Positions 30,343 through 41,562 of a stretch of DNA of 64,000 bases are shown here, one piece after another. Each line of letters begins with the position of its first letter. The stretch's first letter is position 1. The notes under the pieces were generated by a model. It was not told the DNA's origin. It did no database searches and was given only the letters and a program-made list of their open reading frames with translations. The translations under genes were made by a program, and so were the position numbers. The stretch is from Paulinella micropora (lineage: Eukaryota; Cercozoa; Imbricatea; Euglyphida; Paulinellidae): assembly GCA_019918135.1 (NCBI GenBank), contig WBZZ01001140.1, forward strand, positions 77,501-141,500, in the 5' to 3' direction.

Positions 30343-30356
30343 ATAGACTTGTCTAT
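30343..30356. promoter_or_regulatory. Palindromic ATAGACTTGTCTAT at start of resolvase-like gene
   Basis: A perfect palindrome (ATAGAC-TT-GTCTAT) 12 bp before the ATG at 30368, straddling the inner edge of the left inverted repeat. The nearly identical ATAGACTTGTCCAT sits at the base of the terminal palindromes (29343-29356, inverted at 61110-61123, and 61465-61478). It may be a recombinase binding site that also controls its gene. Confidence 0.5.
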
Positions 30357-30367
30357 TATATACCAAG

Positions 30368-31688
30368 ATGTGGAGCGAAAATGACAGGAAGTTTGTTAGG
30401 CAGTTAAGAGTTGCTACTACCGAAAATAAAATTTATGAAGTCGTGCCCAACTTCTACGAAAGTGAATTAAAACCAAGTATCGCCTTTCATAATGCTATTA
30501 TATCTTTATTTAGCACACCAACTAGTGATGAAGAGGTGCTTGAGGCACTAAAAGTAATATATCCGAAATATGCTATCGTGTATCCAAATTTGAATAGTAG
30601 AAGACAAAGACTTTCTGAGGTGAGAAAAAAAGCAATAGAGCCTTATCAAAGTGAAAAAGTATATGAAATGAGCAAACTTGATAAGTGTTTTAATCTAAAT
30701 GAAGACGAGCGGATTGATATCGTTGAGGGATATAAGAAAGATGTCAAAGCCAAAAATGAACAAAAAAATACAGATTGATGTTCGTGATGTAATGGCTAAA
30801 ATGAATGATATGATATTAAGTAATGACCCTTATCTTAAACTACTTGCTTTGATGATAGCAATTGGAGCAAGGCCTGTTGAAATATTTGACAAAAACACGT
30901 ATGAATTGATACCAGACAAACCTTCTTGGTTGCGAGTGAATAACCTAGCAAAGAAAAGAGAAGGACAAGAAAAGAATTGGACTGAGAGACCTGTCGTCCT
31001 TTTTACTCCTCAGTTCGTAATAGAAAAAGTAAATTCAATAAGAAACCACTTCAAGAAAAAGAAAGCAGTTATTATTAACAATGAGGGTGTGCTTGATAAA
31101 TCTAAATCTTTCCTTGGCTTTCGGAATACACACAGAAAAGTAGTATGTTGTGGAAACTTTATGCTAGTTTGTCGTATAGTAATTTTGCTAATCCAAAATT
31201 AGAGAATTTTAATACATGGGTTTCAAATGTGCTTGGACACGGCGATATGCTTACTAGTTTTAGTTATTCGTGGGTTAATGTGTTAGATCCTTCTGAAATA
31301 AAAGCAGAAGGGATAAAAACAGAACTAGAGGAGTTAAGAAGGAAAATAGATTTATGTCTGAATTTAAATAATATCAATGAAATTGAAAGTGAAACGGCCA
31401 CGGCAGAAAGCAAATACAAAACATTAGGAAAAAAAAGCGAGCAGAGATGATAAGTATAAATTGCTTGAACAGATTTACAACGATAATCCAAATATTACAA
31501 ATACTAAACTACGACAATTAAGCAAGATTGGGGCAGTTATTGTTAATAAGTTTATCAAAGAGAAGAGGAGTGGAGCGACGAAGAGCGAAGCGAAAAAAGA
31601 AGCAAAACCACAAGAAGAACAATCGGAGGAAGTAAAAGCACCATTAAGGAGAAGCACAAGAAATAAACAAAAAGTTCAAAAAGATTAA
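30368..31688 (+). CDS. Tyrosine recombinase resembling telomere resolvases (three frameshifts)
   Basis: About 440 residues read through one-base shifts in A-runs at about 30762 and 31425 and near 31140. Catalytic-type motifs in order: GARPVEIF (Arg I), NLAKKREG about 27 residues later (beta-hairpin Lys), KLYASLSYSNF (position of the second Arg; here WK instead of the expected Arg), VLGHGD (His) and Tyr nine residues after it in SFSYSWVNV. The R-K and H-Y spacings and the LYA..SY..F plus LGH words are those I know from protelomerases. The C-terminus is basic and Lys/Glu-rich. The gene adjoins palindromic termini. An ordinary integrase is the alternative; the changed Arg suggests this copy may be inactive. 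Confidence 0.6.
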
Positions 31689-31963
31689 TACTTAACAACG
31701 ATTAAAGGCGGTTCGCCATATCTTGCTCTAATATTAGACTCTCGTCTGTAGCAATTAATAGAACAGATCGTGAAAAACTGGACACCATCTACATTATCAA
31801 TATCAACTGCTATAATAGGTGGATGCGACTGGAATGTGCTAGACAAACCACATATATTACAAAATTCTTTTTTGTAATTCTGCTGGGACATTTCTGAATA
31901 AACAAATGTCCTTATGTATCCAACTATATCACTTGGTAGTTCTCGTATTATTATCAATGACAT
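31685..31963 (-). CDS. Small protein with paired Cys motifs
   Basis: An intact 92-residue protein beginning MSLIIIRELPSDIVGYIRTF, with CNICG and a later CSINCYRR that could bind one zinc ion. The N-terminal segment resembles a short F-box-like helix (LPSDIVGYI), but too little is present to be sure. It overlaps the end of the recombinase gene by 4 bp. Confidence 0.55.
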   Translation of the reverse strand: MSLIIIRELPSDIVGYIRTFVYSEMSQQNYKKEFCNICGLSSTFQSHPPIIAVDIDNVDGVQFFTICSINCYRRESNIRARYGEPPLIVVKY

Positions 31964-31987
31964 ATTTTATATAATATAAAATATAAA

Positions 31988-34448
31988 ATGAACCTTTTTG
32001 GTCAAAGCACAAATACACCATCTTTATCAACTACATCGTCGTCGTCTTCTTTATCTATTGATAGCATAAAAGACGCATTACCAACAACCGCCTTTGGAGA
32101 ATTGCGAACGGCCACTTTGTCACCAGTATTACAAAATGTATTTACATATGGCATAAATACTCGTTTCTTTGACAAAACAGAAACAAACGGCGGGGTGGTA
32201 TCGTCTGCTAATTCAATGGCGGTTTTAACGACATCCGCCTCAGGTAATTCAACCGCACAAATCACGACTATTGAACGAGCCAAATATAGAAGTGGTATGG
32301 GCTTAGTTGCTAGATTTTCCTCATTGTTTCCGTCATCTATCGCTGCAGATAGTTTCAATTGCGATATTGGCATAGGCACACCAGCAGACAATTTATGTTT
32401 TAGACAATCAAGTTTGGGAATGTCTGTTGTAAGAACGGCGGGAAGTGTAGAAAATGTGGTTAGTCAATATGCGTGGAATGTTGATAAATGTAATAATACT
32501 GGAAACTTCCCCGCGATTGACTTTACCAAATTGAATGTGTTTGAAATAGTCGTCCAATATCTGGGTAGCGGTCAGATTACATTCAAAATTGAAAACCCGC
32601 GAACTGGACGAATGGAAGTAATTCATGCGATTAAATACGCGAGCACTGCTACCACTCCATCATTGGATCAAGCGGCGTTCGCGATTTATGCGAAGGCATA
32701 TTCGTCAAGTCTGGCATCCGTTGTAATGAAAACTGCTAGCATGTTTTTGGCAGTTGAAGGGAATATTGATCGGACTATTGCTATAACTAATTCGTATGAT
32801 AATGTCAAGAGTATAGGATCAACTGAGAATGCCATATTTACTATTAGAAACCGCGCCACATTTAACAGCAAAACGAATTACAACATAATCTACTTTGAGA
32901 ATTTATGTATCAGCAATTCGGACACTAAAACATGTATCGCGAGAATTATTCTTAATACCACATTAGGAGGAACACCTTCTTATGCATAGGCACACCAGCA
33001 GACAATTTATGTTTTAGACAATCAAGTTTGGGAATGTCTGTTGTAAGAACGGCGGGAAGTGTAGAAAATGTGGTTAGTCAATATGCGTGGAATGTTGATA
33101 AATGTAATAATACTGGAAACTTCCCCGCGATTGACTTTACCAAATTGAATGTGTTTGAAATAGTCGTCCAATATCTGGGTAGCGGTCAGATTACATTCAA
33201 AATTGAAAACCCGCGAACTGGACGAATGGAAGTAATTCATGCGATTAAATACGCGAGCACTGCTACCACTCCATCATTGGATCAAGCGGCGTTCGCGATT
33301 TATGCGAAGGCATATTCGTCAAGTCTGGCATCCGTTGTAATGAAAACTGCTAGCATGTTTTTGGCAGTTGAAGGGAATATTGATCGGACTATTGCTATAA
33401 CTAATTCGTATGATAATGTCAAGAGTATATGATCAACTGAGAATGCCATATTTACTATTAGAAACCGCGCCACATTTAACAGCAAAACGAATTACAACAT
33501 AATCTACTTTGAGAATTTATGTATCAGCAATTCGGACACTAAAACATGTATCGCGAGAATTATTCTTAATACCACATTAGGAGGAACACCTTCTTATGCA
33601 TAGGCACACCAGCAGACAATTTATGTTTTAGACAATCAAGTTTGGGAATGTCTGTTGTAAGAACGGCGGGAAGTGTAGAAAATGTGGTTAGTCAATATGC
33701 GTGGAATGTTGATAAATGTAATAATACTGGAAACTTCCCCGCGATTGACTTTACCAAATTGAATGTGTTTGAAATAGTCGTCCAATATCTGGGTAGCGGT
33801 CAGATTACATTCAAAATTGAAAACCCGCGAACTGGACGAATGGAAGTAATTCATGCGATTAAATACGCGAGCACTGCTACCACTCCATCATTGGATCAAG
33901 CGGCGTTCGCGATTTATGCGAAGGCATATTCGTCAAGTCTGGCATCCGTTGTAATGAAAACTGCTAGCATGTTTTTGGCAGTTGAAGGGAATATTGATCG
34001 GACTATTGCTATAACTAATTCGTATGATAATGTCAAGAGTATAGGATCAACTGAGAATGCCATATTTACTATAAGAAACCGCGCCACATTTAACAGCAAA
34101 ACGAATTACAACATAATCTACTTTGAGAATTTATGTATCAGCAATTCGGACACTAAAACATGTATCGTGAGAATTATTCTTAATACCACATTAGGAGGAA
34201 CACCTTCTTATTCAAATTACGATACAAACACATCGTTAGCAGAGGTTGATACGGCAGGAACTACAAGAACTAGCGGAAGCGTGATATTTACATATGTGTT
34301 GTCTGGTGGTTCATCAATATACATTGATTTGTCTCAATATAATATCAAGATAGGACCAAGTAAGACATTTACCATATCCGCACAAAACACAAGCGGTGGA
34401 ACGGCGAGTATTTACGCTTCATTAAACTGGATTGAAGATCAGATTTAA
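31988..34448 (+). pseudogene. Beta-rich structural protein disrupted by a 614-bp triplication
   Basis: Homologue of the element 1 protein at 17064-18318. It starts MNLFGQSTNTPSLSTTSSSS. A unit is present three times in tandem (32371-32984, 32985-33598, 33599-34212). Since 614 is not a multiple of three, the frame ends at a TAG right after the first unit (GGTPSYA, stop at 32987-32989). Only the third copy connects to the natural C-terminus (SNYDTNTSLAEVDT to NWIEDQI, stop 34446-34448). Removing two units would restore one continuous gene of about 410 codons. The copies differ at only a few bases, so the event is recent or an assembly artefact. Confidence 0.75.
32371..34212. repeat. Three tandem 614-bp units
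   Basis: Each unit begins CATAGGCACACCAGCAGACA and ends ...ACACCTTCTTATG or TTCTTA. I see about one to three base differences between copies (for example G to T at 33428, T to A near 34072, C to T near 34167). Confidence 0.9.
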
Positions 34449-34497
34449 AACAAAAAAAATACTTATCTTATCTTATTTATCAATTTTTTTTCTATCT

Positions 34498-34728
34498 CTA
34501 TTGATATTTTTTTATATATTCAAAGTCCTTATCCTTTGTTAATTCTTCGGTTAGTTGTGCGTGATCTTTCTTCAAATATTTGTAGAATTGATCAATATTG
34601 GCACCACATGGAATTAATGTTTTATGTTGCTGCTGCCGTCGTAAGTTGATGTTTTGTATCAATGTAAATAGTATATCTAAATTTTCTATAAAAGTCATTA
34701 TATTTATATTTTCTTTTTTTTTAAGCAT
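34498..34728 (-). CDS. Small hypothetical protein
   Basis: An intact 76-residue helical protein (MLKKKENINIMTFIENLDIL ... QFYKYLKKDHAQLTEELTKD). The start overlaps the end of the penton gene by 8 bp, suggesting co-expression with the capsid block. Unknown function. Confidence 0.5.
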   Translation of the reverse strand: MLKKKENINIMTFIENLDILFTLIQNINLRRQQQHKTLIPCGANIDQFYKYLKKDHAQLTEELTKDKDFEYIKKYQ

Positions 34729-35517
34729 GATACGCCTTGAGAAGAATTAAAACTTCAAAGTTCAAAGGAACCTCCAAAACTTCACCGCTCGCATTTCTAA
34801 TGACAATATCAATAGATCTTAAACTTTTCGTCGTATTAAATAGCACATAATCGGCAACATCGTTTGACGATTCAAAATAGCACTGGACTCCGTAGGGCTT
34901 ATCTAAATTGCATTTACCGACGACAGAGAAATTACCATTTGCTTCAACTAAACCAGATTGATTTAAAGCACGACTATGAACATAAACGGCCGTTTCACCG
35001 ATTAAATTCACGATAGATTGCATTGTGCTACTCGCCGCGGCCGAGATATCGGCAGTTAGTCCTATTTTATCTCTAATCGTGCTATTATCATAATCAAAAG
35101 CATACGTATCACCAGTGAATGCGAAATTCAATTTATTAACGGAGTTCAAAGTTATAACTACGGAGTCGGGGGTAATTGCTGAATTGACTGCAGTTTGAAG
35201 GGCGGTAATAAATGTATCAATGGTGTATTGATTGCTCTTACGATTGCCGTTTTTGTAGCAGATCCCGTTGTTTTAATCAATGTGAGAGTGTTGGCATAAC
35301 TCGGTATGTTTGGGAAAACATTTGGGATAGAGATACTTTTTACGACATAAGCACTGATTGTATCAATATTACGACCAGTTGCTGGGAGATCAACAACAAA
35401 ACGGCCATTGTGAGTAGAAGCGGATTTTGATTCTGTTTTATCGCTTGAGGAGACGCGAAGGAGGAAATTTTTGCGGGTTCGCTTTTCGTCTTCAAGATTG
35501 CTTATTGTAAATGACAT
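34721..35517 (-). CDS. Minor capsid (penton) protein, one frameshift
   Basis: The N-terminal part (35517-35240) reads MSFTISNLEDEKRTRKNFLL then NGRFVVDLPATGRNIDTISAY and SISIPNVFPNI. This is the strand order of penton proteins, compare DFTHSIDMKSLDNPTHCKIL in element 1. A missing A in the AAAAA at about 35254 breaks the frame. The next frame continues as NRKSNQYTIDTFITALQTAV into FAFTGDTYAFDYD and IDIVIRNASGEVLEVPLNFE. Single-jelly-roll character and position next to the major capsid gene support the call. Confidence 0.7.
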
Positions 35518-35597
35518 TGCTATATTATAAAATATTACATTTTAATTTTTATTTTTTTTTATTGTTTTTGACCGCATATATTTTGAATAAATAAAAG

Positions 35598-37000
35598 CTA
35601 CTGCTTAACAACTGCACGAGATGGATAGATAGACGCGACTTTAACATATTTCAACCAAGCAGTGATTGCGTAATTAGTAACATCTGTGCCCGCATACCGA
35701 AGATTGACTTCCGCAGTTCGTGAGTTATTATTAACTGCGAGACCAGACGCTCCAATGTGCGGCGATTGGTTGAGTGTCTGGATAATGGTAGCAAATCCTG
35801 AGTTAGATGTAAGTCCTGTTTTATCTGAAGTAGAATACCACTTGCAAAAGTTTTCAAGAGAAACAGACGAAGACATGTAAGTATCACGAATGCCCATAGT
35901 CGCTTGGAGATTGTTAATATACAATTCGGCGCATCCTCGTTGAACTGCGGCAAGAGTATTAGTCCTTCCTCCGAGTTCCATCTTCTGTTGCGGAGCATAC
36001 CAATCACCAATACGGCATTGATATTGTTTATAATTCATTTGAGCAGTTCCCAAGTTATCGATACCAGCATTGTCAGCGAGCACGTTTTGAGTTACGATAT
36101 ACAAGCACTGAGCACGTGCTACTGCCTTATTTACTTGAAGATTAAATTCTTTGGACACACCAGGATTCGCCTTTTGATTGTAATATGTTTCGTAAGTGTA
36201 TGGAAGCCCATCCTTGCTTCCCATCTGTGCCAAAATATTTCTCTGCACGGCGGGAGCAAGAGAGAATGTCTCCAGCATTACAACTGGATTTGATACGGTG
36301 AAAGTCAAAGCAGAACCATCAAACCCAGTAGAAACCTTACCATCACTGCTTCCAATAATGTTAAATGCTTCTTGAGGCGGAGCAAATGTCAAACGAAGCC
36401 TCATACCACTAATCAGAGAGGGAGGAATTAGAGTTTCTTCATTAAACACTCCTGAGAAATAATGAAGAGGAATACAAACCTTCAAATATTGGCCAGTCCC
36501 CACGACAGTAGGAGTATTAATAGCAAAATTAACGACTGAATCGTCAGTAATATTAGCATTAACTTCAACATTCTCTCTTTGTCCCGCCATCTGTGCCTGT
36601 CGGCGATAATCAAAAGGATAATGCCACGGGAGAGTATTTCGCACCAGTTTATTCGTTCAAGTTTGCTACCATCCTTACTTTCTAGCAAAAATCTTTCAAA
36701 AATAGCGGTTGCGGGTGTGTTTTGAAAACCAATCGCGCAGTTATTCCCTGCGGTCGTAACCAACCCGTCGGCCTTAATATCAAACGACAAATAGCAATTC
36801 TTTCCATAAACGAAATCAGTGCTTGCATGTAGTGTAAAAATCATTTCAGTCCCCGACGAACTGGCATAAGTCTGCTGGTCGGCAAAGTTCTTCTTAAAGA
36901 TACTTCCCTGTTCAGTGAGTGCTAGATTTGCTGGCAACTCATATCTGAGGTTGTTGAGAGTCATCAACTCCTCAGTATTTTTAGAATCCTTTCCTTCCAT
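35598..37000 (-). CDS. Major capsid protein, double jelly-roll type (one frameshift)
   Basis: About 467 residues. The first jelly roll starts around YASSSGTEMIFTLHASTDFV then NCYLSFDIKADG. At about 36655 one base is missing, and the frame continues as NKLVRNTLPWHYPFDYRRQA, QYLKVCIPLHYFSGVF, GMRLRLTFAPP, RAQCLYIVTQNV to NYAITAWLKYVKVAS. FNEETLIPP and the PLHYFSG motif are typical for capsomer proteins of this virus group. It is clearly different from the element 1 capsid protein, so the elements are separate lineages. Confidence 0.78.
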
Positions 37001-37074
37001 TTTTTGTTGTTGTGGTTGTAGAAATTACACTGCTTATTAAACTAATAAAAAAAATAGAATTTAAAAATAATTAA

Positions 37075-37473
37075 TTATTCACTTGAAACGGATTGTTTAA
37101 TAATATCAACTGAATTTTGTATATTGTCAAGTCTCGCATCTTGTGATGAAGTCAATTGAAACTCTCTTGCCTCAGCATTTTGAACCGCTTTCTTTAAATA
37201 AACCAAACTGCTAACAGCAGTGTCCAAATCAACAACATCAGCATTTTCTTTCTTATCAGAAATGTCTGTTAATGTGTTTTGAATAGTGCTCTTCTCATGT
37301 GAGACAAGGTCGCCAAATTCGGTCAGTGGTTGATTAACTAATGGGGCACCATGACTACTCCACAATTCAAATTGATTCAATTGAAACCCATCACTCGCGG
37401 GTCGGTTTCCTTCGTTGAGTTTGTTAATAAACTCATTAAACAATCTATTGGAGGCATGTGTGTTTTTAATCAT
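37075..37473 (-). CDS. Hypothetical helical protein
   Basis: An intact 132-residue protein (MIKNTHASNRLFNEFINKLN) with a C-terminal coiled coil (LTSSQDARLDNIQNSVDIIK). It sits between capsid and ATPase genes in the same orientation, so it may be a virion protein. No family recognised. Confidence 0.55.
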   Translation of the reverse strand: MIKNTHASNRLFNEFINKLNEGNRPASDGFQLNQFELWSSHGAPLVNQPLTEFGDLVSHEKSTIQNTLTDISDKKENADVVDLDTAVSSLVYLKKAVQNAEAREFQLTSSQDARLDNIQNSVDIIKQSVSSE

Positions 37474-37494
37474 TATATAATAATAATTATTTTA

Positions 37495-38088
37495 TCAATT
37501 ACCATTAATTATTTTTTTCATAATTTGTAAATTCTTGCGCGTAATTCTTTCCTCTTTCATTTTCTTTAAATCCGCTATGGCTTGATTTACATCAACGTCG
37601 CTAGTTTGAGCAACTTCTTTGGTTGGTGGTGGAGTTTCCTTAGAAGCATCTTCTATTGCTTCTATTTTGCTTGCTGGTGTTGTGGTAGTTTGTTTTGGCA
37701 CAGCAACAGGAGCGGGATTAACAGATTTTGGTAGACATTGTTCAACCTTAGGCGCTGGAGACATTTCAACAGCTTTTGCATTTGGTTCGGGAGATGAATT
37801 ATTCGCCGATGCTATGTCTGGCGCCTTTCTTTTGAATGCTTCGTCTGGCACTCGGTCTGGTTGCCCGCTAGCAATAGGTTGTTCATTTTTCTTACTTACT
37901 TTGCTTACTTTTGGTTTTAATTGACACTTAATCTTACCACTCTTAATATCCTCTTCTATCTTCCTTACTGCTAAGTATTCGGGCGTTCCCTTACGAATCG
38001 TTACGAATTTTCCTTTTGCATTTTGTTTATGCCAAAGTGCGATTGCCTGATGATAGCAAGTTTTGTATAATTTAGTTGATTCCGTCAT
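37495..38088 (-). CDS. Hypothetical protein with Pro/Lys-rich middle
   Basis: An intact 197-residue protein. The first 45 residues look like a folded domain (CYHQAIALWHKQNAKGKFVT then KGTPEYLAVRKIEED), a pattern I associate with small proteins near capsid genes in related viruses. The remainder is low-complexity, Pro/Ala/Lys-rich, with a final basic helix. Unknown function. Confidence 0.55.
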   Translation of the reverse strand: MTESTKLYKTCYHQAIALWHKQNAKGKFVTIRKGTPEYLAVRKIEEDIKSGKIKCQLKPKVSKVSKKNEQPIASGQPDRVPDEAFKRKAPDIASANNSSPEPNAKAVEMSPAPKVEQCLPKSVNPAPVAVPKQTTTTPASKIEAIEDASKETPPPTKEVAQTSDVDVNQAIADLKKMKEERITRKNLQIMKKIINGN

Positions 38089-38128
38089 GTCATATATTAT
38101 GGCGAAAAAAAAACATTTAATTCAATTT

Positions 38129-39031
38129 TTACAGGTTTGTCATATCTCTATCCTTATTTAATCGTAATATAGTAGAGAAATTCTTTCTAAACTGGGTTGT
38201 TCTATCACTAGCCTTATTGTTAATTGCTAGAAACGAGCAAGGTTCTGCCGTAGCATATTTAACCATACTGTAAAATTCTTTTTTAGTGAGAAAAGGACTT
38301 TCATATTCATCTGCCAGTCTGTCAAGTTCGCTTCTCCTTACTCCATTAAAAATAATCATCCAATGACAATTGATTCTTATTCTTCGCGGGAGTTGTGTAT
38401 AACTCTGCGTTGCTACCCAGACTGACACTTTAGCATGTGTTGAAGCGAAAAACAACTCTGTAAGCACTTCTGATTTGAGAAAAGTTTTACTCTGCGCGAT
38501 GTCATCTAATAACAATAATATCTTTGGTGCTTTCTTAAACCCTTTAGTTTTGATCAGTTCCTTTTGTTTGGTTAATATTTCTCTCATTAACTCAGGTCTA
38601 TCTTCTTTGATTATGTCTTCTTTTTTTAACTTGAGAGTGTCTTCCAAAATCGGGCACGGACTTAAGCAAAAGACTACTATTCTATCATAAAAACCTTTCA
38701 ACATGTTCTTTTTGGCGAGTAGATTACAAATCATAACTGATTTCCCCCCGCCAGTGCTTGCACATATAACCATAGTCCCCATTGCTGGCAATATTCCTTC
38801 CTTTTGAATAGGAAGCAATTCAACGCTATCTCTTTGTGTTTTAATTGGTTGTATTTCCAAGTCATTGTTAAATTTGGGCGGTTTTTTGCTATCTAACTCT
38901 GTTATTACTGGCCTGTCGATAGTAAATTCCTCGTGTGCTTTTTCTATGTTAGTCTTCTCCAGATTCTGCTTCAAAAGTGTTTTTCGTGGCAACTTGTTTG
39001 CTATTAATCCTTTATGTATAGATCTAGGCAT
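38129..39031 (-). CDS. A32/FtsK-type genome-packaging ATPase
   Basis: An intact 300-residue ATPase. Walker A is VICASTGGGKSVMICNLLAK (about residue 90), Walker B KILLLLDDIAQSK (about 170), and the sensor region is VSVWVATQSYTQLPRRIRIN. The N-terminal tail (MPRSIHKGLIANKLPRKTLL) is basic. It has a more standard P-loop than the element 1 ATPase and is only distantly similar to it. It is one of the few undamaged core genes here. Confidence 0.92.
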   Translation of the reverse strand: MPRSIHKGLIANKLPRKTLLKQNLEKTNIEKAHEEFTIDRPVITELDSKKPPKFNNDLEIQPIKTQRDSVELLPIQKEGILPAMGTMVICASTGGGKSVMICNLLAKKNMLKGFYDRIVVFCLSPCPILEDTLKLKKEDIIKEDRPELMREILTKQKELIKTKGFKKAPKILLLLDDIAQSKTFLKSEVLTELFFASTHAKVSVWVATQSYTQLPRRIRINCHWMIIFNGVRRSELDRLADEYESPFLTKKEFYSMVKYATAEPCSFLAINNKASDRTTQFRKNFSTILRLNKDRDMTNL

Positions 39032-39042
39032 GTCTTACTATA

Positions 39043-39288
39043 TTATGGGTTTCGAAAATAGTTTGGATTATATCTATAATTATCATATTCGGCACCAAAT
39101 GGTTGGGGTGGTGAAGCATAATTATAGAAATAAGGAGAGTAAGGACTACCAAAAGCATAATTACTTGGAGGATTGACGAGCGGTTTAAAATCCTTTCTTT
39201 CTGGACGAGTTTGGACTTGTCGCGGGATTTCAGCAGGAAAGTTTCTAGTCAGTTTTCCTTTCATTTTTTGGAAGCTCTCTTTTTTCAC
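39043..39288 (-). CDS. Small Tyr/Pro/Asn-rich protein
   Basis: An intact 81-residue protein, basic at the N-terminus (MKKESFQKMKGKLTRNFPAE) and with a Tyr/Phe/Pro/Asn-rich tail (SPYSPYFYNYASPPQPFGAE). It could be a short virion-associated protein; no family recognised. Confidence 0.5.
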   Translation of the reverse strand: MKKESFQKMKGKLTRNFPAEIPRQVQTRPERKDFKPLVNPPSNYAFGSPYSPYFYNYASPPQPFGAEYDNYRYNPNYFRNP

Positions 39289-39366
39289 TCATTCTGGTCT
39301 GAATGACTGCTCTATTGTATCTATTCAACATAAAGTGATTATTTGTGTTGCCATAACGTGTGTTGT

Positions 39367-39665
39367 CTAGTGATTCAAAATATTCTTAGTTTCTAGCATG
39401 CGATCGCGTCTTTGTTCGTTGCCTTTAATAAGTGGGTTTGTTTGTAAAGTGCCAATTCCACCATTTTGGTCGCTTGGCATTAGAAAACGAATAAGTGCCA
39501 TTAAATCTTCTCTTTCATCAGCAGGAGATTTTCCCATAATCTTATCAACCAATTGGTCAATACTTCTCATACTATCAACCATAACTTGATTTGGTGTTGT
39601 TGCTGGGTCTGGGTCATCTGAAACTTTGTATTCTTTCATCATTTCTTTGAGTTTTTCATCTTTAA
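39367..39665 (-). pseudogene. 3' part of a viral gene split by the DIRS-type retrotransposon
   Basis: From the junction the frame reads KDEKLKEMMKEYKVSDDPDP and on to MALIRFLMPSDQNG, ending TKNILNH at 39367. Across the insertion it connects in frame to the 5' part at 46905-47232 (FWEEKVK). The rejoined gene would encode about 207 residues. No bases are duplicated at the junction. Unknown function; by position a virion protein. Confidence 0.7.
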
Positions 39666-39835
39666 TTACTGGTTTGCTCCGGGCTTCGCCCGGAGTTAAC
39701 CGCCGTTAAAGTTCCGAGGAGCTGTTTCGTTTTTACAATAGTCCGGCCGGCGCGGCGTAGCCGTGCCGGCGGAGCCGGCGCGTGTTTTCTCCGGTGTCTG
39801 GTAGGCCTAGGTTGGAAAGTTGGGAAGATCGTCAG
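39666..39835 (+). repeat. DIRS repeat A1
   Basis: 170 bp, repeated at 46074-46243 with one visible difference (GGAGCCGGCGCG against GGAGCTGGCGCG). Includes a GC-rich palindromic segment (CCGGGCTTCGCCCGG). Confidence 0.92.
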
Positions 39836-39847
39836 AGAAGCTCTTTA

Positions 39848-41485
39848 ATGCCTGCTGTAACAAAGAAGCTCAAGGTTGACTGCATTGTCTCGGTCCTTGC
39901 AGCCTATCATGTCCAAGACTCTGATCTTTTTCAAAGATTTGGAAAAAATTCCGAAACCGTGCGAATTACCGGGGTGGTAATGGGTCTCACGAATGCACAA
40001 GCTACAGTTCGTCTCAACACTGAGGGTCATCAGTGGCTTGTCCAAGTCCTCGCGGTTTGATTCGTTTGGAAGATGAATCTAAGAAATGGAAGTACTTAAA
40101 TGCAACCGGGGAAGTCATTTGGGCCTCTGATTCCGATCAAGCTGTTGAACTCACGTTTTCAAAAATTCCTCTCAATGTCAATGTCTCACCTAACGATTTT
40201 ATTAAGTCAATTCGTGATGTGAATGGCATTTTGAGGAACAAGAGTAGCAGCAATGAAAGCAAAAAAGCAAAAAACTAAAGCAATCGCCTCTCATCTCGAG
40301 AATCTATACAACGCCACCAACTTACGAAAGTTGTACAACGATTACTTCGAGGAGGTCAAAGACATCAAGGCAAATTCCAGTAAAGCGGCGTTCTCTTCTG
40401 CAATGGCTTCTCAAATTGTAAACGATGGAGTTGAGTGGGCCTTCATTGTACAGTCTGAGCTCATTGAGAAGGAAGAGCAAAATGACGAAGAGGAAGTTCT
40501 GTCCGATCCGGAAGAGGGACAGCCTCGAAACAAGAAACAGAAGACAAACGTAAACGAAGAGTTAGCAATCCAAAACGAGATAGATGTTGCTCTGCAAAAG
40601 CAGGAGAAGCTCAGGGCTAAGCTTGCCTCTGCTCGTAAAGTCGGGAACAAAGGCAAGACGGTCCACTTTGACGCTTCTGTCTTATCCGAACTTCAAGAGA
40701 CGAATGAGGAATTGGAGCGGAAGATCAAGGAGGCGGCAAACGACAAAGGTATTGATCCCTCTTCCTTACTCTCCGCGTTAGGTTTTTCGATTTCTATGTC
40801 CGGAGATGAGAAATCTAGATTGACGCAAGAGTTTCAGAGTCTGCCGGGTTCAGAAGATTTGGACTTTGACATTCTCAAAAAGATCAAGTTGGGAAAGGAG
40901 TTCGTTAACCTCAAGGAGCTCTTGCCATCGAAGAAAAAGACTCTGATCGGCGAGCCTCATGAATCCGAGCCCAAGACTGTTACTGTTGAAAAGTTGTTGG
41001 ACTTGGTCCGCAGACTCATCGTCCTCTACTCAAAACATCATGCTCAGCCCGCCGAGGACATGTGGGACCATTACCGGTACCTTGAGCTCATTGTTAGGAA
41101 AAATACGTTGCAATCTGCTATGAGATGGGACAAAGCTACTCGTGGCAGACGCCCCTTGGGTCAGTGGCATAAGGGCAACCTTCCCTTCGTTCTAGCCACG
41201 GCCATGCTTGAACCTCTCCCCCCCCCTTCTCAATCGATCAGCCTAGGCACTTCGAAGCAGCAGCGCAGAGAGAACAACACCCGCGGGGGTAACCAAGCCA
41301 AGCAGCAGTTCCAGAAGTCCAGGAAAGTCTGTTTCAGCTGGGCAGACGGCAAGGACTGCAGCTACAAGGAAGACTGTCGTTTCCTCCACCATTGTCCAGT
41401 GTGCCCTGACAACAAGAATCACAAACGAGTGGATTGCCCAGACGGTGGCAATGACAAGTGGGGCAAGCGCAAAGCAGATAAGTGA
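39848..41485 (+). CDS. Gag-like protein with C-terminal zinc finger (two frame changes)
   Basis: The start is MPAVTKKLKVDCIVSVLAAY. The frame changes near 40040 and 40265 (an A-rich stretch) before the long 40253-41485 frame. The product has a globular N-terminus (GEVIWASDSDQAVELTFSKI), an acidic Lys/Glu middle with a coiled coil (ETNEELERKIKEAAND), a helical region around LVRRLIVLYSKHHAQPAEDM, and a CCCH-type finger (CFSWADGKDCSYKEDCRFLHH) followed by CPVCPDNKNHKRVDC. Nucleic-acid binding and particle formation are the expected roles. The last frame change could be natural overlapping-ORF expression. Confidence 0.65.
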
Positions 41486-41562
41486 GGGGGCCCTGGGAGT
41501 GAAAGCTCTGCAGTGGAGCAAGTAGCTCTCAGGGTCGGCTTACGCCGGAGGTCTCCTTTGGT

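Larger units (their letters stand above)
29027..30345 (+). repeat. Element 2 left terminal inverted repeat (about 1.32 kb)
   Basis: Matches the reverse complement of 60123-61439 almost base for base; visible differences are few (for example TTATCC against TCATCC near 29310, and local changes at about 29390-29480). The outermost part is itself a large palindrome centred near 29172. It carries one gene (29559-29891) and repeated GTCCAACC words. Confidence 0.93.

Noticed and set aside
30368..31688. Programmed frameshifting in the recombinase gene
   Set aside because: Three shifts in different contexts, and similar A-run shifts in most other genes, make mutation or sequencing error likelier.
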